NCBI RefSeq assembly: GCF_014518315.1
Contig: NZ_JACVEL010000004.1
Coordinates: 124,001-188,000, forward strand
Length of the DNA: 64,000 bases
Direction of reading: 5' to 3'
Source: Taishania pollutisoli
GTDB taxonomy: Bacteria > Bacteroidota > Bacteroidia > Flavobacteriales_D > Crocinitomicaceae
Positions within the stretch are counted from its first letter, which is position 1; the number at the start of each line of letters is the position of its first letter. This document shows, one piece after another, positions 28,799 to 35,810 of this stretch. Made by a program: the position numbers and the translations under genes. The notes beneath the pieces were generated by a model that worked only from the letters and a program-made list of their open reading frames with translations, was not told the origin of the DNA and searched no databases.

Positions 28799-28828
28799 GA
28801 AAAAGCCAATCCAAATAGGATTGGCTTT
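28799..28828 (-). terminator. Terminator beside left island edge, probably the original tRNA-Arg terminator
   Basis: AAAGCCAATCC (28802-28812) and GGATTGGCTTT (28818-28828) form a perfect 11-bp stem with a 5-nt loop and a T-run on the reverse strand. It begins 5 bp from the 17-bp tRNA-end copy at 28834. This is where a terminator would stand if the tRNA-Arg gene had ended here before the island inserted. A diverged relative stands at 31874-31902. Confidence 0.8.
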
Positions 28829-28833
28829 ACTCT

Positions 28834-28850
28834 GTGACCCCGGCAGGATT
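28834..28850 (-). repeat. Left attachment-site candidate: 17-bp copy of the tRNA-Arg 3' end
   Basis: GTGACCCCGGCAGGATT is identical to 61832-61848, which is the 3' acceptor and T-stem region of the tRNA-Arg gene plus two flanking bases. The copy is in the same orientation and is followed on the reverse strand by a strong terminator. The two copies bracket 33.0 kb rich in mobile and defence genes. See the findings for an alternative smaller insertion. Confidence 0.7.
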
Positions 28851-28965
28851 AGTTCCTGATCCCTTCGGATCGACGTGCAGTGGATCAAAAGCATCAGTCA
28901 CTATGCGCCTTCATGTGCTTTTTTCGTTTACCGGCTCACTCGAACAAGTTCAGTTCACTTTAAAC

Positions 28966-28996
28966 AAAAAAAGCACTCGCTTCGCGAATGCTTTTT
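28966..28996. terminator. Bidirectional terminator in the left island end
   Basis: AAAAAGCA (28968-28975) pairs with TGCTTTTT (28989-28996) and the stem extends inward through CTCGC/GCGAA with one mismatch. Flanking A and T runs allow use from either strand. The nearest gene it could serve on the reverse strand is 29211-29927. Confidence 0.65.
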
Positions 28997-29002
28997 ATCA
29001 GA

Positions 29003-29049
29003 GTGACCTCAAGAGGGGAAACTTCTAACTTTTTGATGGAGGATTTGGA
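29003..29049 (+). repeat. 46-bp direct repeat, copy 1
   Basis: GTGACCTCAAG, GGGGAAAC, then TCTAACTTTTTGATGGAGGA recurs at 31908-31951 with two substitutions. A further partial copy, TTCTAACTTTTTGA, is at 31822-31835. Copies 1 and 2 flank the UDG-like gene, the Shedu-like nuclease and a 53-codon gene. On the reverse strand the sequence reads like the decayed end of a gene running into a tRNA. Confidence 0.7.
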
Positions 29050-29126
29050 GCAAGTTCAACAACTTGAAATCATTAATTTTTAAAGGGGTTGAATACTTAG
29101 ATTTAGATTATGTTAGTTTATGGCTG

Positions 29127-29200
29127 CTAACAGTTTGTAGCTTGGTGAAGTTTTTCTGTGTTACGCCTACGGCAGAAAAATTGAGACAAACACCTGTTAG
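29127..29200. repeat. attC-like hairpin repeat
   Basis: CTAACAG (29127-29133) and CTGTTAG (29194-29200) are perfect outer arms, and TTTTTCTG (29151-29158) with CAGAAAAA (29173-29180) are perfect inner arms. The whole folds into one long imperfect hairpin with unpaired bases, as integron attC sites do. It ends 10 bp from the stop of the minus-strand gene 29211-29927. Confidence 0.55.
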
Positions 29201-29210
29201 TGGTTCGTAC

Positions 29211-29927
29211 TTAATTTTTTAACTTTTTCAAGTGTTCTCGTATAACCTCACCAATATCCTTTAATAAATCTGCTTTTACATCTACGCTTAATTGTCTCGT
29301 ATGGATTACTAATTTAGTTCCATCCTCGTTGTAATGTGAGAAAAACCAATTTGTTTTATTATAAACTTTCTTAGGATATTCGTCCTCATATTTTACGCCA
29401 AAAATTTCGTCAATTTCTCGTAGATTCTTATTGTTTTTTATATAATTCGAGCAAGCTAAAACAACAACTGGAAAGTTTTGAATAAAATCAGATTCTTTAA
29501 ACAATAACTTTCGTTCGTTCAATTTACTTTTATCAGCAGTACTCGTATTTTTGTTAGGTGCATCATTTATTTCTGTTGTAAACACATTTTCAAGAAAATC
29601 AATATGGTATGGTCTTTCTACCTTTTCAAATATATGGTTTGTCAGTCTTTGATATTTGCTCCAGGTGTTCTTTCCCCAGCTCTTTTCTCGTCTAAAAACA
29701 TGGTCTTCTGGAATTGGATAACTTAACACTTCGCAAGTATTATTCTCGATATGATTTTGCCAATGACCTGCGTTCCTCTCATACCATTTTTGACCTTCAG
29801 TATTGTCATCAGCAATTGCAGATTCTTTTCCAATAAATAAAATTTGAGCATTGGGATTACCTGTGCCAATATGAAATTTATTTTCAACTCCGTTACTTAC
29901 AAACTTTTTAAAATCGTCTTTGTACAT
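29211..29927 (-). CDS. Uracil-DNA-glycosylase-superfamily-like protein, function unknown
   Basis: 238 residues. 'FHIGTGNPNAQILFIGKESA' resembles the first active-site loop region of UDG-superfamily proteins, 'NFPVVVLACSNYI' the central strand, and 'HYNEDGTKLVIHTRQLSVDV' the C-terminal His loop. The resemblance is by layout and is not certain. It lacks a signal peptide. The gene is followed on its own strand by an attC-like repeat and preceded by another, which is the layout of a promoterless gene cassette. A role in nucleic-acid metabolism or defence is inferred. Confidence 0.55.
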   Translation of the reverse strand: MYKDDFKKFVSNGVENKFHIGTGNPNAQILFIGKESAIADDNTEGQKWYERNAGHWQNHIENNTCEVLSYPIPEDHVFRREKSWGKNTWSKYQRLTNHIFEKVERPYHIDFLENVFTTEINDAPNKNTSTADKSKLNERKLLFKESDFIQNFPVVVLACSNYIKNNKNLREIDEIFGVKYEDEYPKKVYNKTNWFFSHYNEDGTKLVIHTRQLSVDVKADLLKDIGEVIREHLKKLKN

Positions 29928-29976
29928 ACTTTTATTGATTTGAGAGTTCTGCTTCTCAGGTTCCGCAGTATGGCCA

Positions 29977-30105
29977 CTAACGGTTTACGGCTTGGCTCAG
30001 AAGCAAATTTCGGAGTACAAAGCTACCAATATACCACAAAAGTTGATGCGAGGTAGAATGTTCAATTAACCACTTCACCCGGCCATTGAGCCAGACGCCT
30101 GTTGG
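29977..30105. repeat. attC-like repeat with 90-bp spacer
   Basis: The left end has CTAACGG (29977-29983) and TGGCTCA (29993-29999); the right end has TGAGCCA (30087-30093) and CCTGTTGG (30098-30105). The inner arms pair perfectly over 7 bp and the outer arms pair with one bulge and one mismatch. It lies between the minus-strand genes 30119-31339 and 29211-29927, that is, directly after the first and before the second. Confidence 0.5.
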
Positions 30106-30118
30106 CAGTAGTTGTTTC

Positions 30119-31339
30119 TTATTCTTTTTCAAGTGTCTTTATATATTCACTATATCTTTTTTCCGTGTCATCAATTAAGTCAATAAATGTTTTTAGTTTA
30201 AATTGACTTCCTCTGTATTTTACTCTCTTTTTCAAGTCGTCACTTATTTTTCGTCCTACTAAATATGCTTCAAATGTCTTTAGGTCGTAGTGATTTTCAA
30301 TTACAGTCAAGTAATTTTCGAGTTGATTCAAGTCTTCAATTTCTAAGTCGTGAGAAGGTCTTTTTAGTTCAATAATTATTAATTTATTATCTACGCTTCC
30401 GCAAACAAAGTCAGGTCTTTTATCCTTAAATTCTTTGTAATTTTCGGTTAGATCTTTTACAACAACTTTTCTTAAAGTTTCATTACTGTGCATTAGCCAA
30501 TATCGCTCATCGACTATCCACATTGCTCGTTCTAAAATCCGATGAATAGAGTTTTCACCGCGAATCTCATAAGTTGCATCATCTAAAACTCTTTCCTTAA
30601 AAAGGTTTAAAGTTTCAAGTCTTTCAATTACTTGATGTGATATCGATGTTATTTGCCGTAGTGACCAAGATTTCAATAGATTCCCAAGGTCTTCAATGGC
30701 CCTTTTTTGATCTTTTGGTAAATGGGTTACTACCTCTCTAAATGCTGTCCTGTAACCTTGGTCTGTTTTTGATAGCAGCTCAGTAATTTCATTAATAATT
30801 TCAGCAAAATCTTCGTAATTGCTTTCTTCCCATTTTGTAAAATCGACTTCTTTTAAAACTTTTCTGATTAAGTCAGGATATGCTTTTGTAAGTTTTGTAA
30901 TTTGTTTTTCTGCTGACTCTGATTTCTCACCTTTGGTTTCAATTTGTTTAATTTCCTCAATAATTTTTTCTTTCGTTTCCCAACCAAGAAAGTCAAGAAG
31001 CTTTGTTTGAATTATTTCCGATATTTTTTCCCATTGTTCTAAGTTGTTAATGTTGTACGAAGAACGCCCTCCTGGCCACCATTTGTATAAAGTAATTCTT
31101 TTATCTTCGCTGGCTTGGGGCAACGTAACTTGAACAAATGTGTTTCTGTTTATTTTTTCAATTTTTTTAATGTATTCAGGTGCAAATTTATCTCCCTTAC
31201 AACTTATACATTTAACAGCATTTGTTGGATTATTTGTAAAACACTTCTGACAAACAATATAGCTGTCAGAAAGTCCTTTTGAAGAAATCTTAGCTTTCGC
31301 TTTCTTTTTTGTCGGAGTGGTCTTTGTCTTTTTAGCCAT
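30119..31339 (-). CDS. Shedu-like PD-(D/E)XK nuclease with zinc ribbon
   Basis: 406 residues. A Lys-rich start leads to a zinc ribbon with Cys30, Cys33, Cys44 and Cys47. The middle (about 100-250) is helical. The C-terminal domain has 'GENSIHRILERAMWIVDERYW' (262-281), then Asp310 in 'RPDFV' and Glu324/Lys326 in 'IIIELKRP', which form a PD-(D/E)XK active site; the closing 'LENYLTVIENHY' helix also fits DUF4263. DUF4263 nucleases include the single-gene anti-phage protein SduA (Shedu). A defence role is inferred from this resemblance and the neighbourhood. It lies between attC-like repeats, so it may be mobile on its own. Confidence 0.72.
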   Translation of the reverse strand: MAKKTKTTPTKKKAKAKISSKGLSDSYIVCQKCFTNNPTNAVKCISCKGDKFAPEYIKKIEKINRNTFVQVTLPQASEDKRITLYKWWPGGRSSYNINNLEQWEKISEIIQTKLLDFLGWETKEKIIEEIKQIETKGEKSESAEKQITKLTKAYPDLIRKVLKEVDFTKWEESNYEDFAEIINEITELLSKTDQGYRTAFREVVTHLPKDQKRAIEDLGNLLKSWSLRQITSISHQVIERLETLNLFKERVLDDATYEIRGENSIHRILERAMWIVDERYWLMHSNETLRKVVVKDLTENYKEFKDKRPDFVCGSVDNKLIIIELKRPSHDLEIEDLNQLENYLTVIENHYDLKTFEAYLVGRKISDDLKKRVKYRGSQFKLKTFIDLIDDTEKRYSEYIKTLEKE

Positions 31340-31371
31340 TTTTTAGTTGTTTGAGGTATCCTTACAATTAT

Positions 31372-31392
31372 TGCTAACGTGTGTTGGGTGCA
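31372..31392. repeat. attC-like half-repeat downstream of the 53-codon gene
   Basis: GCTAACGTGTGTTGGGTGCAG lies just after the stop of the 53-codon gene on its own strand. Its TGGGTGCA is mirrored by TGCACCCA at 31571-31578 on the other side of that gene. The two halves bracket the gene, unlike the closed hairpins at 29127 and 29977. Confidence 0.4.
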
Positions 31393-31396
31393 GTTT

Positions 31397-31558
31397 TTAT
31401 TTCAAAGCTTCTTTGTATAGCTCAATTTCATTGATTTTCAAGTGGTCAGAGTATTTTGTTAATGTTACTCTATCTTCAAGCCCAAGCTCATTGACTTTGT
31501 TTCTTAGATTTTCAATCTCTTGAACAATACTTTTTTTACTTAATTCTTTTTCAGTCAT
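31397..31558 (-). CDS. Small helical protein, 53 residues
   Basis: A reverse-strand frame from ATG 31556-31558 to TAA 31397-31399 encodes MTEKELSKKSIVQEIENLRN... ending KEALK. It is charged and helical, with heptad-like leucines, and may be a coiled coil or small regulator. It sits upstream of the Shedu-like gene in the same orientation, separated by 57 bp, and is bracketed by mirrored GGGTGCA/TGCACCC halves. No family recognised. Confidence 0.5.
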   Translation of the reverse strand: MTEKELSKKSIVQEIENLRNKVNELGLEDRVTLTKYSDHLKINEIELYKEALK

Positions 31559-31873
31559 TGTCGTTTTTTAAAATTGCACCCATCGTCCGGACGGCTTTCG
31601 CCACATCTTATAAATATACGCAACAAATAATTACTTGTAATCAATGGTTATCAGTTTTCTCATTGATTTACAAGGTAATTGTATAATTCCTGTTATGCAT
31701 GTACAAAGCTACTAATCCCAATCGAAATTAAAATACGTATTTATACGCCATTTCCATAGGTGATTTAATTAAAATTACCAAGGCAAAGACCCAAAAGGAT
31801 TCTAACCAAAAACACCAAAAGTTCTAACTTTTTGAATAGATGTAGTGTATTGAAGATGAATAATATAAAAACT

Positions 31874-31902
31874 AAAAAGCCAACCCTAATCGGATTGGCT
31901 AT
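31874..31902 (-). terminator. Terminator downstream of the seven-gene operon
   Basis: AGCCAA (31878-31883) pairs with TTGGCT (31895-31900), extended by CC/GG after one mismatch, with TTTTT following on the reverse strand. It lies about 80 bp after the GIY-YIG gene stop and is related in sequence to the terminator at 28799-28828. Confidence 0.6.
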
Positions 31903-31907
31903 ACTCT

Positions 31908-31951
31908 GTGACCTCAAGCGGGGAAACGTCTAACTTTTTGATGGAGGATTT
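31908..31951 (+). repeat. 46-bp direct repeat, copy 2
   Basis: It matches 29003-29049 except at two positions. To its left the sequence TACTCTGTGACC matches the left side of the site at 28834 and not that of copy 1. This site therefore looks like an uninterrupted version of the junction that is split between 28834 and 29003. Confidence 0.7.
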
Positions 31952-31980
31952 AGATGGCATAACTCAATTTATGTTACAAT

Positions 31981-32532
31981 CTAATGCTTCCCAATAATCG
32001 GATGAAGATTCTGTGCTACTTTTAATTCAATTACACCCATAAGATCAGCCATTTCGGGGATGAATTCCATTACACTTAATTTTAGTGTCAAATTCATTCC
32101 CTTTGACCAATGGAATAATTGTAACCCCGAAGTGTCAGGGTTTTTGTTATAACCTAAATGTGTTACCATACGACCCGAAATCCCTTTTTTTACTTTTCCA
32201 ACGTAGAGGTATTTTGAATTGGGTACTGTGTAACTCCACATTGCTGAACTAGCCCTAACACCTGATGTGTTCTTGTATTCAATTAGCTTTTGTCTAATTT
32301 CCTCGTGAGTATTTTCTGAAAGAATCTCGAACCAATATAGAACTGGTCCTTTCATACTTTTTAAGTTATTGAAAAGTACCTTATGGTCGGTAGAATTCCG
32401 GACGTCAATGTTCATAAAGTCCTTCAACGAATCACAATAAATGACTTCACTATGTTCTTTTATTACCCCAGTTAAAAGAGATTTTTGGAAAATTTCTATT
32501 TGATCGTTCTTGATCTTTGATATTAAATCCAT
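31981..32532 (-). CDS. GIY-YIG-like nuclease-domain protein
   Basis: 183 residues. The C-terminal half reads 'SKYLYVGKVKKGISGRMVTH', then 'SGLQLFHWSKGMNLTLKL' and 'VIELKVAQNLHPIIGKH'. This follows the GIY-YIG pattern (Tyr-x-Gly start, Arg on the helix, Glu-x3-Ala/Asn towards the end), in a variant with YVGK. It would cut DNA as a single-strand-nicking domain. It is the last gene of the seven-gene operon, 5 bp after the PLD-helicase. Catalytic activity is not certain because the first Tyr pair is non-standard. Confidence 0.65.
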   Translation of the reverse strand: MDLISKIKNDQIEIFQKSLLTGVIKEHSEVIYCDSLKDFMNIDVRNSTDHKVLFNNLKSMKGPVLYWFEILSENTHEEIRQKLIEYKNTSGVRASSAMWSYTVPNSKYLYVGKVKKGISGRMVTHLGYNKNPDTSGLQLFHWSKGMNLTLKLSVMEFIPEMADLMGVIELKVAQNLHPIIGKH

Positions 32533-32537
32533 AGTTC

Positions 32538-35500
32538 TTATTGTTTATTTGCAATCCCAATAATACAAGAAGCGATCTTGCTGTCAACATCTTCTGTTAT
32601 GCGTGTGTTATTGAGAATTCTGATTAAATCATTTATTTTAAACACAATTTTACGATCTTCCTTTAAATTAGATAGGTTTAAGATTTTCTTTTTCCTAACC
32701 TGATTTGCTCTTTTTTTATTTAATAATGGTTGAAGGTGTAAAATCCAATCATCTGCAAAATGCTCATAGTCGATAATAAAATCTGGGGTTTTGGCAAACA
32801 GATCCAACAGACGCTGTATTAATTCTTTCTCCTCTATTGAAAATTCTTTACGAGTTTTTTGCCGAAGTAAAATAGCGTGGGCAACCTCGAGAGCTCTTTT
32901 CTTTTTAGGAGGCAATAAGTCACGTTCCATTCGTTTAAAATGGTTTATATATGCTTGCAACGATTGCTGCTGCCATTGTAGTTGATCCGATTTCCTGGTA
33001 ATATGATGCCGCAATTGTTGACATATATCAGGTAAATCTGTATGAATGTTATTTTCATGATCTATGAAATACCAACGTGGGCTACGTTCCTGATCTCCTT
33101 TTAAGGCAATGAAGCACCAATTTGTTTCACTTCCTACAAAAGAAACCCTCGTTCTAATGGATGATCGAACTTCTTTGAATTGATTGTAAAAATCTGTTGT
33201 AATGAGTGGATTTTTTCCTTCTTTCAACTCTACAACAGCTTGAAAACTATCATTAAAACCACTCCACGACTCATCCTTATCCTCGAATTGTTTGTACTCA
33301 TCGATAATGTTTTTAATCGAATCTATTTTTTCGAAATGCTTATCTTTTAGTTCTTCGGGAATAGTAATGTTAGCACCGTAAATTTTATCTACAATCGCAT
33401 TCGTGTCCACAATTCGTTTATCTGCCTTGAGTGAATATTCATCAGAATCATTCGGCCAGTAGATCTCGATTTCTTTATGAAGACTGTCCATTCTATCGGC
33501 TCTACCGATGCGTTGTTCCACAATGCGAAGTACACTTGGAAGATCTAACAGAACAACGGCTGAGGCTTTTTGTAAGTCAACACTCTCCGACATTTTATCT
33601 GAGCATAGTGCAATCATTCCATCTTTAGATTCAGAAGTAAGACTGAACACCTCCATGACGTGTACACTTTCTTTGTCTTTTTCACTTCCTGTTGCGATCA
33701 AAAGTTTGCGATCCGGATATAATTCAGAGAAAAGCTTCCTCAAATAATATAGTGTGATTACTGTGCTGTCGAAGGCTAAAACAAATGAATGTTTTTTGTG
33801 AATTCTTACTAGTTCATCTAACTTCCCCTTCTCTCGTTCTCCAGATAATTGCTTGGCAAGTGCAGCTATTTCCTGATAAATTCGTAAATCATTTTTAACT
33901 GCTTCTACATATTCGTCCAAATTCGTTAACCAATCGGGAAAGAATTCAGATTTAAAAATCGAACTTTTGTATGGCAATTCATTTTTACTAATGATCTTTT
34001 GAATGGCTGCAATTTTATCTCCTGAAGTATTTGATTTTCCTGAAAATTCAAAATGTTCTTGCGCACTTTTTGTTCCTTCAATGTGCTCTACAAGTGCCAC
34101 ATGAGAAGATCGCAATGCGGCACGGATTTGATAAACGCACAAAGCTTTTCCAGCGCTGATACGATTGTCAATATAAGATCTTTTGCTTTCTTCTTTCGAA
34201 ATGTCAAAATCAGGTTTATTAAATTTGGTGAGATGTGTCACTCCTTTAATCCCGGATGCCAGATCATTTATTTGGGCAACAATTTTTTTGTCCTTATCAG
34301 TCTCTTTTGTAGTGTATGTTTTTTCTACTTGTTTCGGAAATTTACAAACCTTATCCAAGCGATTTCGGTAACTCTCAGGTTCTTTCTCTATTTCAATATT
34401 TAATGCTCGCTTGGTTCTTCTGACTGTAAATTTGCTAATGAAATTGCGTAATTGATCAATGTGTTGATCGCTTCGTTTATTTCGTTTTTGAACCAAATTG
34501 CAATAATCAATGAAATGGTCATCACTCAAATTGTCTACATCCAACAATTCGATTAACTGCAAAAGGTCTTCTAAACGTTTACTAATCGGTGTTGCAGTGA
34601 CCAAAATTTTAAAATCTGCATGATTCTTTTTAATTGTTTCTGTACGATTGGAATGTGGTGATAAGTAATTGTGTGCTTCATCAATTGTCAGGATTTTGGC
34701 AATCTCTAGGTTTCCAATGATTTCTTTACGTTTTACTTCCCCGGAATTACTCAGAATACCCATGGATTCTACTTCACAAATACGTTTTTGAGATCGAAAC
34801 TCCTCTTTCCATTTTCCAACCACTAACGGGGGACAAATTGCTAAAGCGTTAGTATGATGGTTTCTTCCTGATTCAAACAACCAGTGTTGCAAAGATAAAA
34901 CGAGCGAGGTACACATTTTGGTTTTACCTGCACCTGTTGGGTCTGCTATCAAAACATTCGACTGGCTTTGCAAAATAGTCATTGCTTGAGCCAAACCTTT
35001 CCATTGTGTCGACCATAACTTGGCATTTTGTAGCTTTTCTAAAATCTCTCGATAGGACTCTAACCATTCTCCTTCCAAAATTTCTGAAATGGCTCTAGCC
35101 AAAGCTTCCTCCCAAGTAACTTGCTGAATCAGGTTTTGAAGTAATTCAATTATTTTTTGATTATAATCAACCGAATCTTCCCAATAACTTTCACCAATCA
35201 GCTTAATGTCATTGTACTGTTTTTGCTCGTGTTCGTGATTTTTACAAACTCGAATATTTGCTTCATCTTGCTCATTCAAACCATTCTTACTGAAATTGGA
35301 CGAGCCAAGGACTGCATAATTGTCTCCGATAAAGAGTTTGGCGTGTAATCGATCCTTGAATTTGAATTGTACTTCTTGCCGATTAATCTTTTCAATTAGG
35401 TTCATAACAGCTCCACCTAACATGACAGAAAGCCCTTTCTTGATCCAGTATTCTTTGATTTCTTTATCTAATTTCACCATTGGATATTTTTTTCGGCCAC

Positions 35501-35810
35501 GCATATTTGGTTCAAATCCAATCAGTATTCGCACTTTTTTCAGTTTCTCGAATTCTTGTGATCCGAAAAAGTCAATTAAGTTAGACAAAGAGGTAAATCC
35601 AGTCAAAATCAAGTATTCGTCGCTTTCCTTGATGTCATTATATACAATAGTTTGAACCGTCCGTTTGTGGGCAGACAAGTTGAGCGGAAAACATTCTTGT
35701 TCCGGCCAACGATGGGCGTCGAAGTCAAATTGACCTTGATCCATATCTACTATTTTTTTGGAAGAGACACTTAGTAACGGATTAAACAACTGTACTAATT
35801 GTTGTTTCAA
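32538..35810 (-). CDS. PLD nuclease domain fused to SF2/SNF2-type helicase
   Basis: 1090 residues. Residues about 45-190 hold a single phospholipase-D-type nuclease motif: His156-x-Lys158 and Ser170 in 'LHAKLFIGDNYAVLGSSNFS'. The helicase follows: Walker A 'ADPTGAGKT' (289-297), DEAH box (377-380), motif III 'LVTATPIS', and motifs V-VI 'MSESVDLQKASAVVLLDLPS' plus 'EQRIGRADRMDS'. The C-terminal 300 residues are unassigned and basic. One HKD motif suggests the active nuclease is a dimer. The start overlaps the AAA_13 gene by 29 bp. DISARM-type and other defence helicases combine PLD and helicase parts, so a role in restricting foreign DNA is inferred. Confidence 0.82.
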   Translation of the reverse strand: MKQQLVQLFNPLLSVSSKKIVDMDQGQFDFDAHRWPEQECFPLNLSAHKRTVQTIVYNDIKESDEYLILTGFTSLSNLIDFFGSQEFEKLKKVRILIGFEPNMRGRKKYPMVKLDKEIKEYWIKKGLSVMLGGAVMNLIEKINRQEVQFKFKDRLHAKLFIGDNYAVLGSSNFSKNGLNEQDEANIRVCKNHEHEQKQYNDIKLIGESYWEDSVDYNQKIIELLQNLIQQVTWEEALARAISEILEGEWLESYREILEKLQNAKLWSTQWKGLAQAMTILQSQSNVLIADPTGAGKTKMCTSLVLSLQHWLFESGRNHHTNALAICPPLVVGKWKEEFRSQKRICEVESMGILSNSGEVKRKEIIGNLEIAKILTIDEAHNYLSPHSNRTETIKKNHADFKILVTATPISKRLEDLLQLIELLDVDNLSDDHFIDYCNLVQKRNKRSDQHIDQLRNFISKFTVRRTKRALNIEIEKEPESYRNRLDKVCKFPKQVEKTYTTKETDKDKKIVAQINDLASGIKGVTHLTKFNKPDFDISKEESKRSYIDNRISAGKALCVYQIRAALRSSHVALVEHIEGTKSAQEHFEFSGKSNTSGDKIAAIQKIISKNELPYKSSIFKSEFFPDWLTNLDEYVEAVKNDLRIYQEIAALAKQLSGEREKGKLDELVRIHKKHSFVLAFDSTVITLYYLRKLFSELYPDRKLLIATGSEKDKESVHVMEVFSLTSESKDGMIALCSDKMSESVDLQKASAVVLLDLPSVLRIVEQRIGRADRMDSLHKEIEIYWPNDSDEYSLKADKRIVDTNAIVDKIYGANITIPEELKDKHFEKIDSIKNIIDEYKQFEDKDESWSGFNDSFQAVVELKEGKNPLITTDFYNQFKEVRSSIRTRVSFVGSETNWCFIALKGDQERSPRWYFIDHENNIHTDLPDICQQLRHHITRKSDQLQWQQQSLQAYINHFKRMERDLLPPKKKRALEVAHAILLRQKTRKEFSIEEKELIQRLLDLFAKTPDFIIDYEHFADDWILHLQPLLNKKRANQVRKKKILNLSNLKEDRKIVFKINDLIRILNNTRITEDVDSKIASCIIGIANKQ

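Larger units (their letters stand above)
28851..29126. other. Left end of the island: no gene, terminator and repeat
   Basis: Nothing protein-like is supported between the left attachment copy and the first cassette repeat. A frame starting at 28834 is only a read-through of the tRNA fragment. The interval holds a bidirectional terminator (28966-28996) and one copy of a 46-bp repeat (29003-29049). Confidence 0.5.
31559..31980. other. Gene-free stretch with hairpins
   Basis: No gene is supported. It contains a long imperfect inverted repeat (31630-31646 with 31661-31679, 14-nt loop) of the pattern ATTACTTGTAATCAATG / CATTGATTTACAAGGTAAT, a partial 46-bp-repeat copy at 31822-31835, a terminator at 31874-31902 and the second full repeat copy at 31908-31951. 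Confidence 0.5.

Noticed and set aside
28834-29028. Forward frame starting in the left attachment copy
   Set aside because: It starts with the tRNA fragment and crosses a terminator; not a gene.
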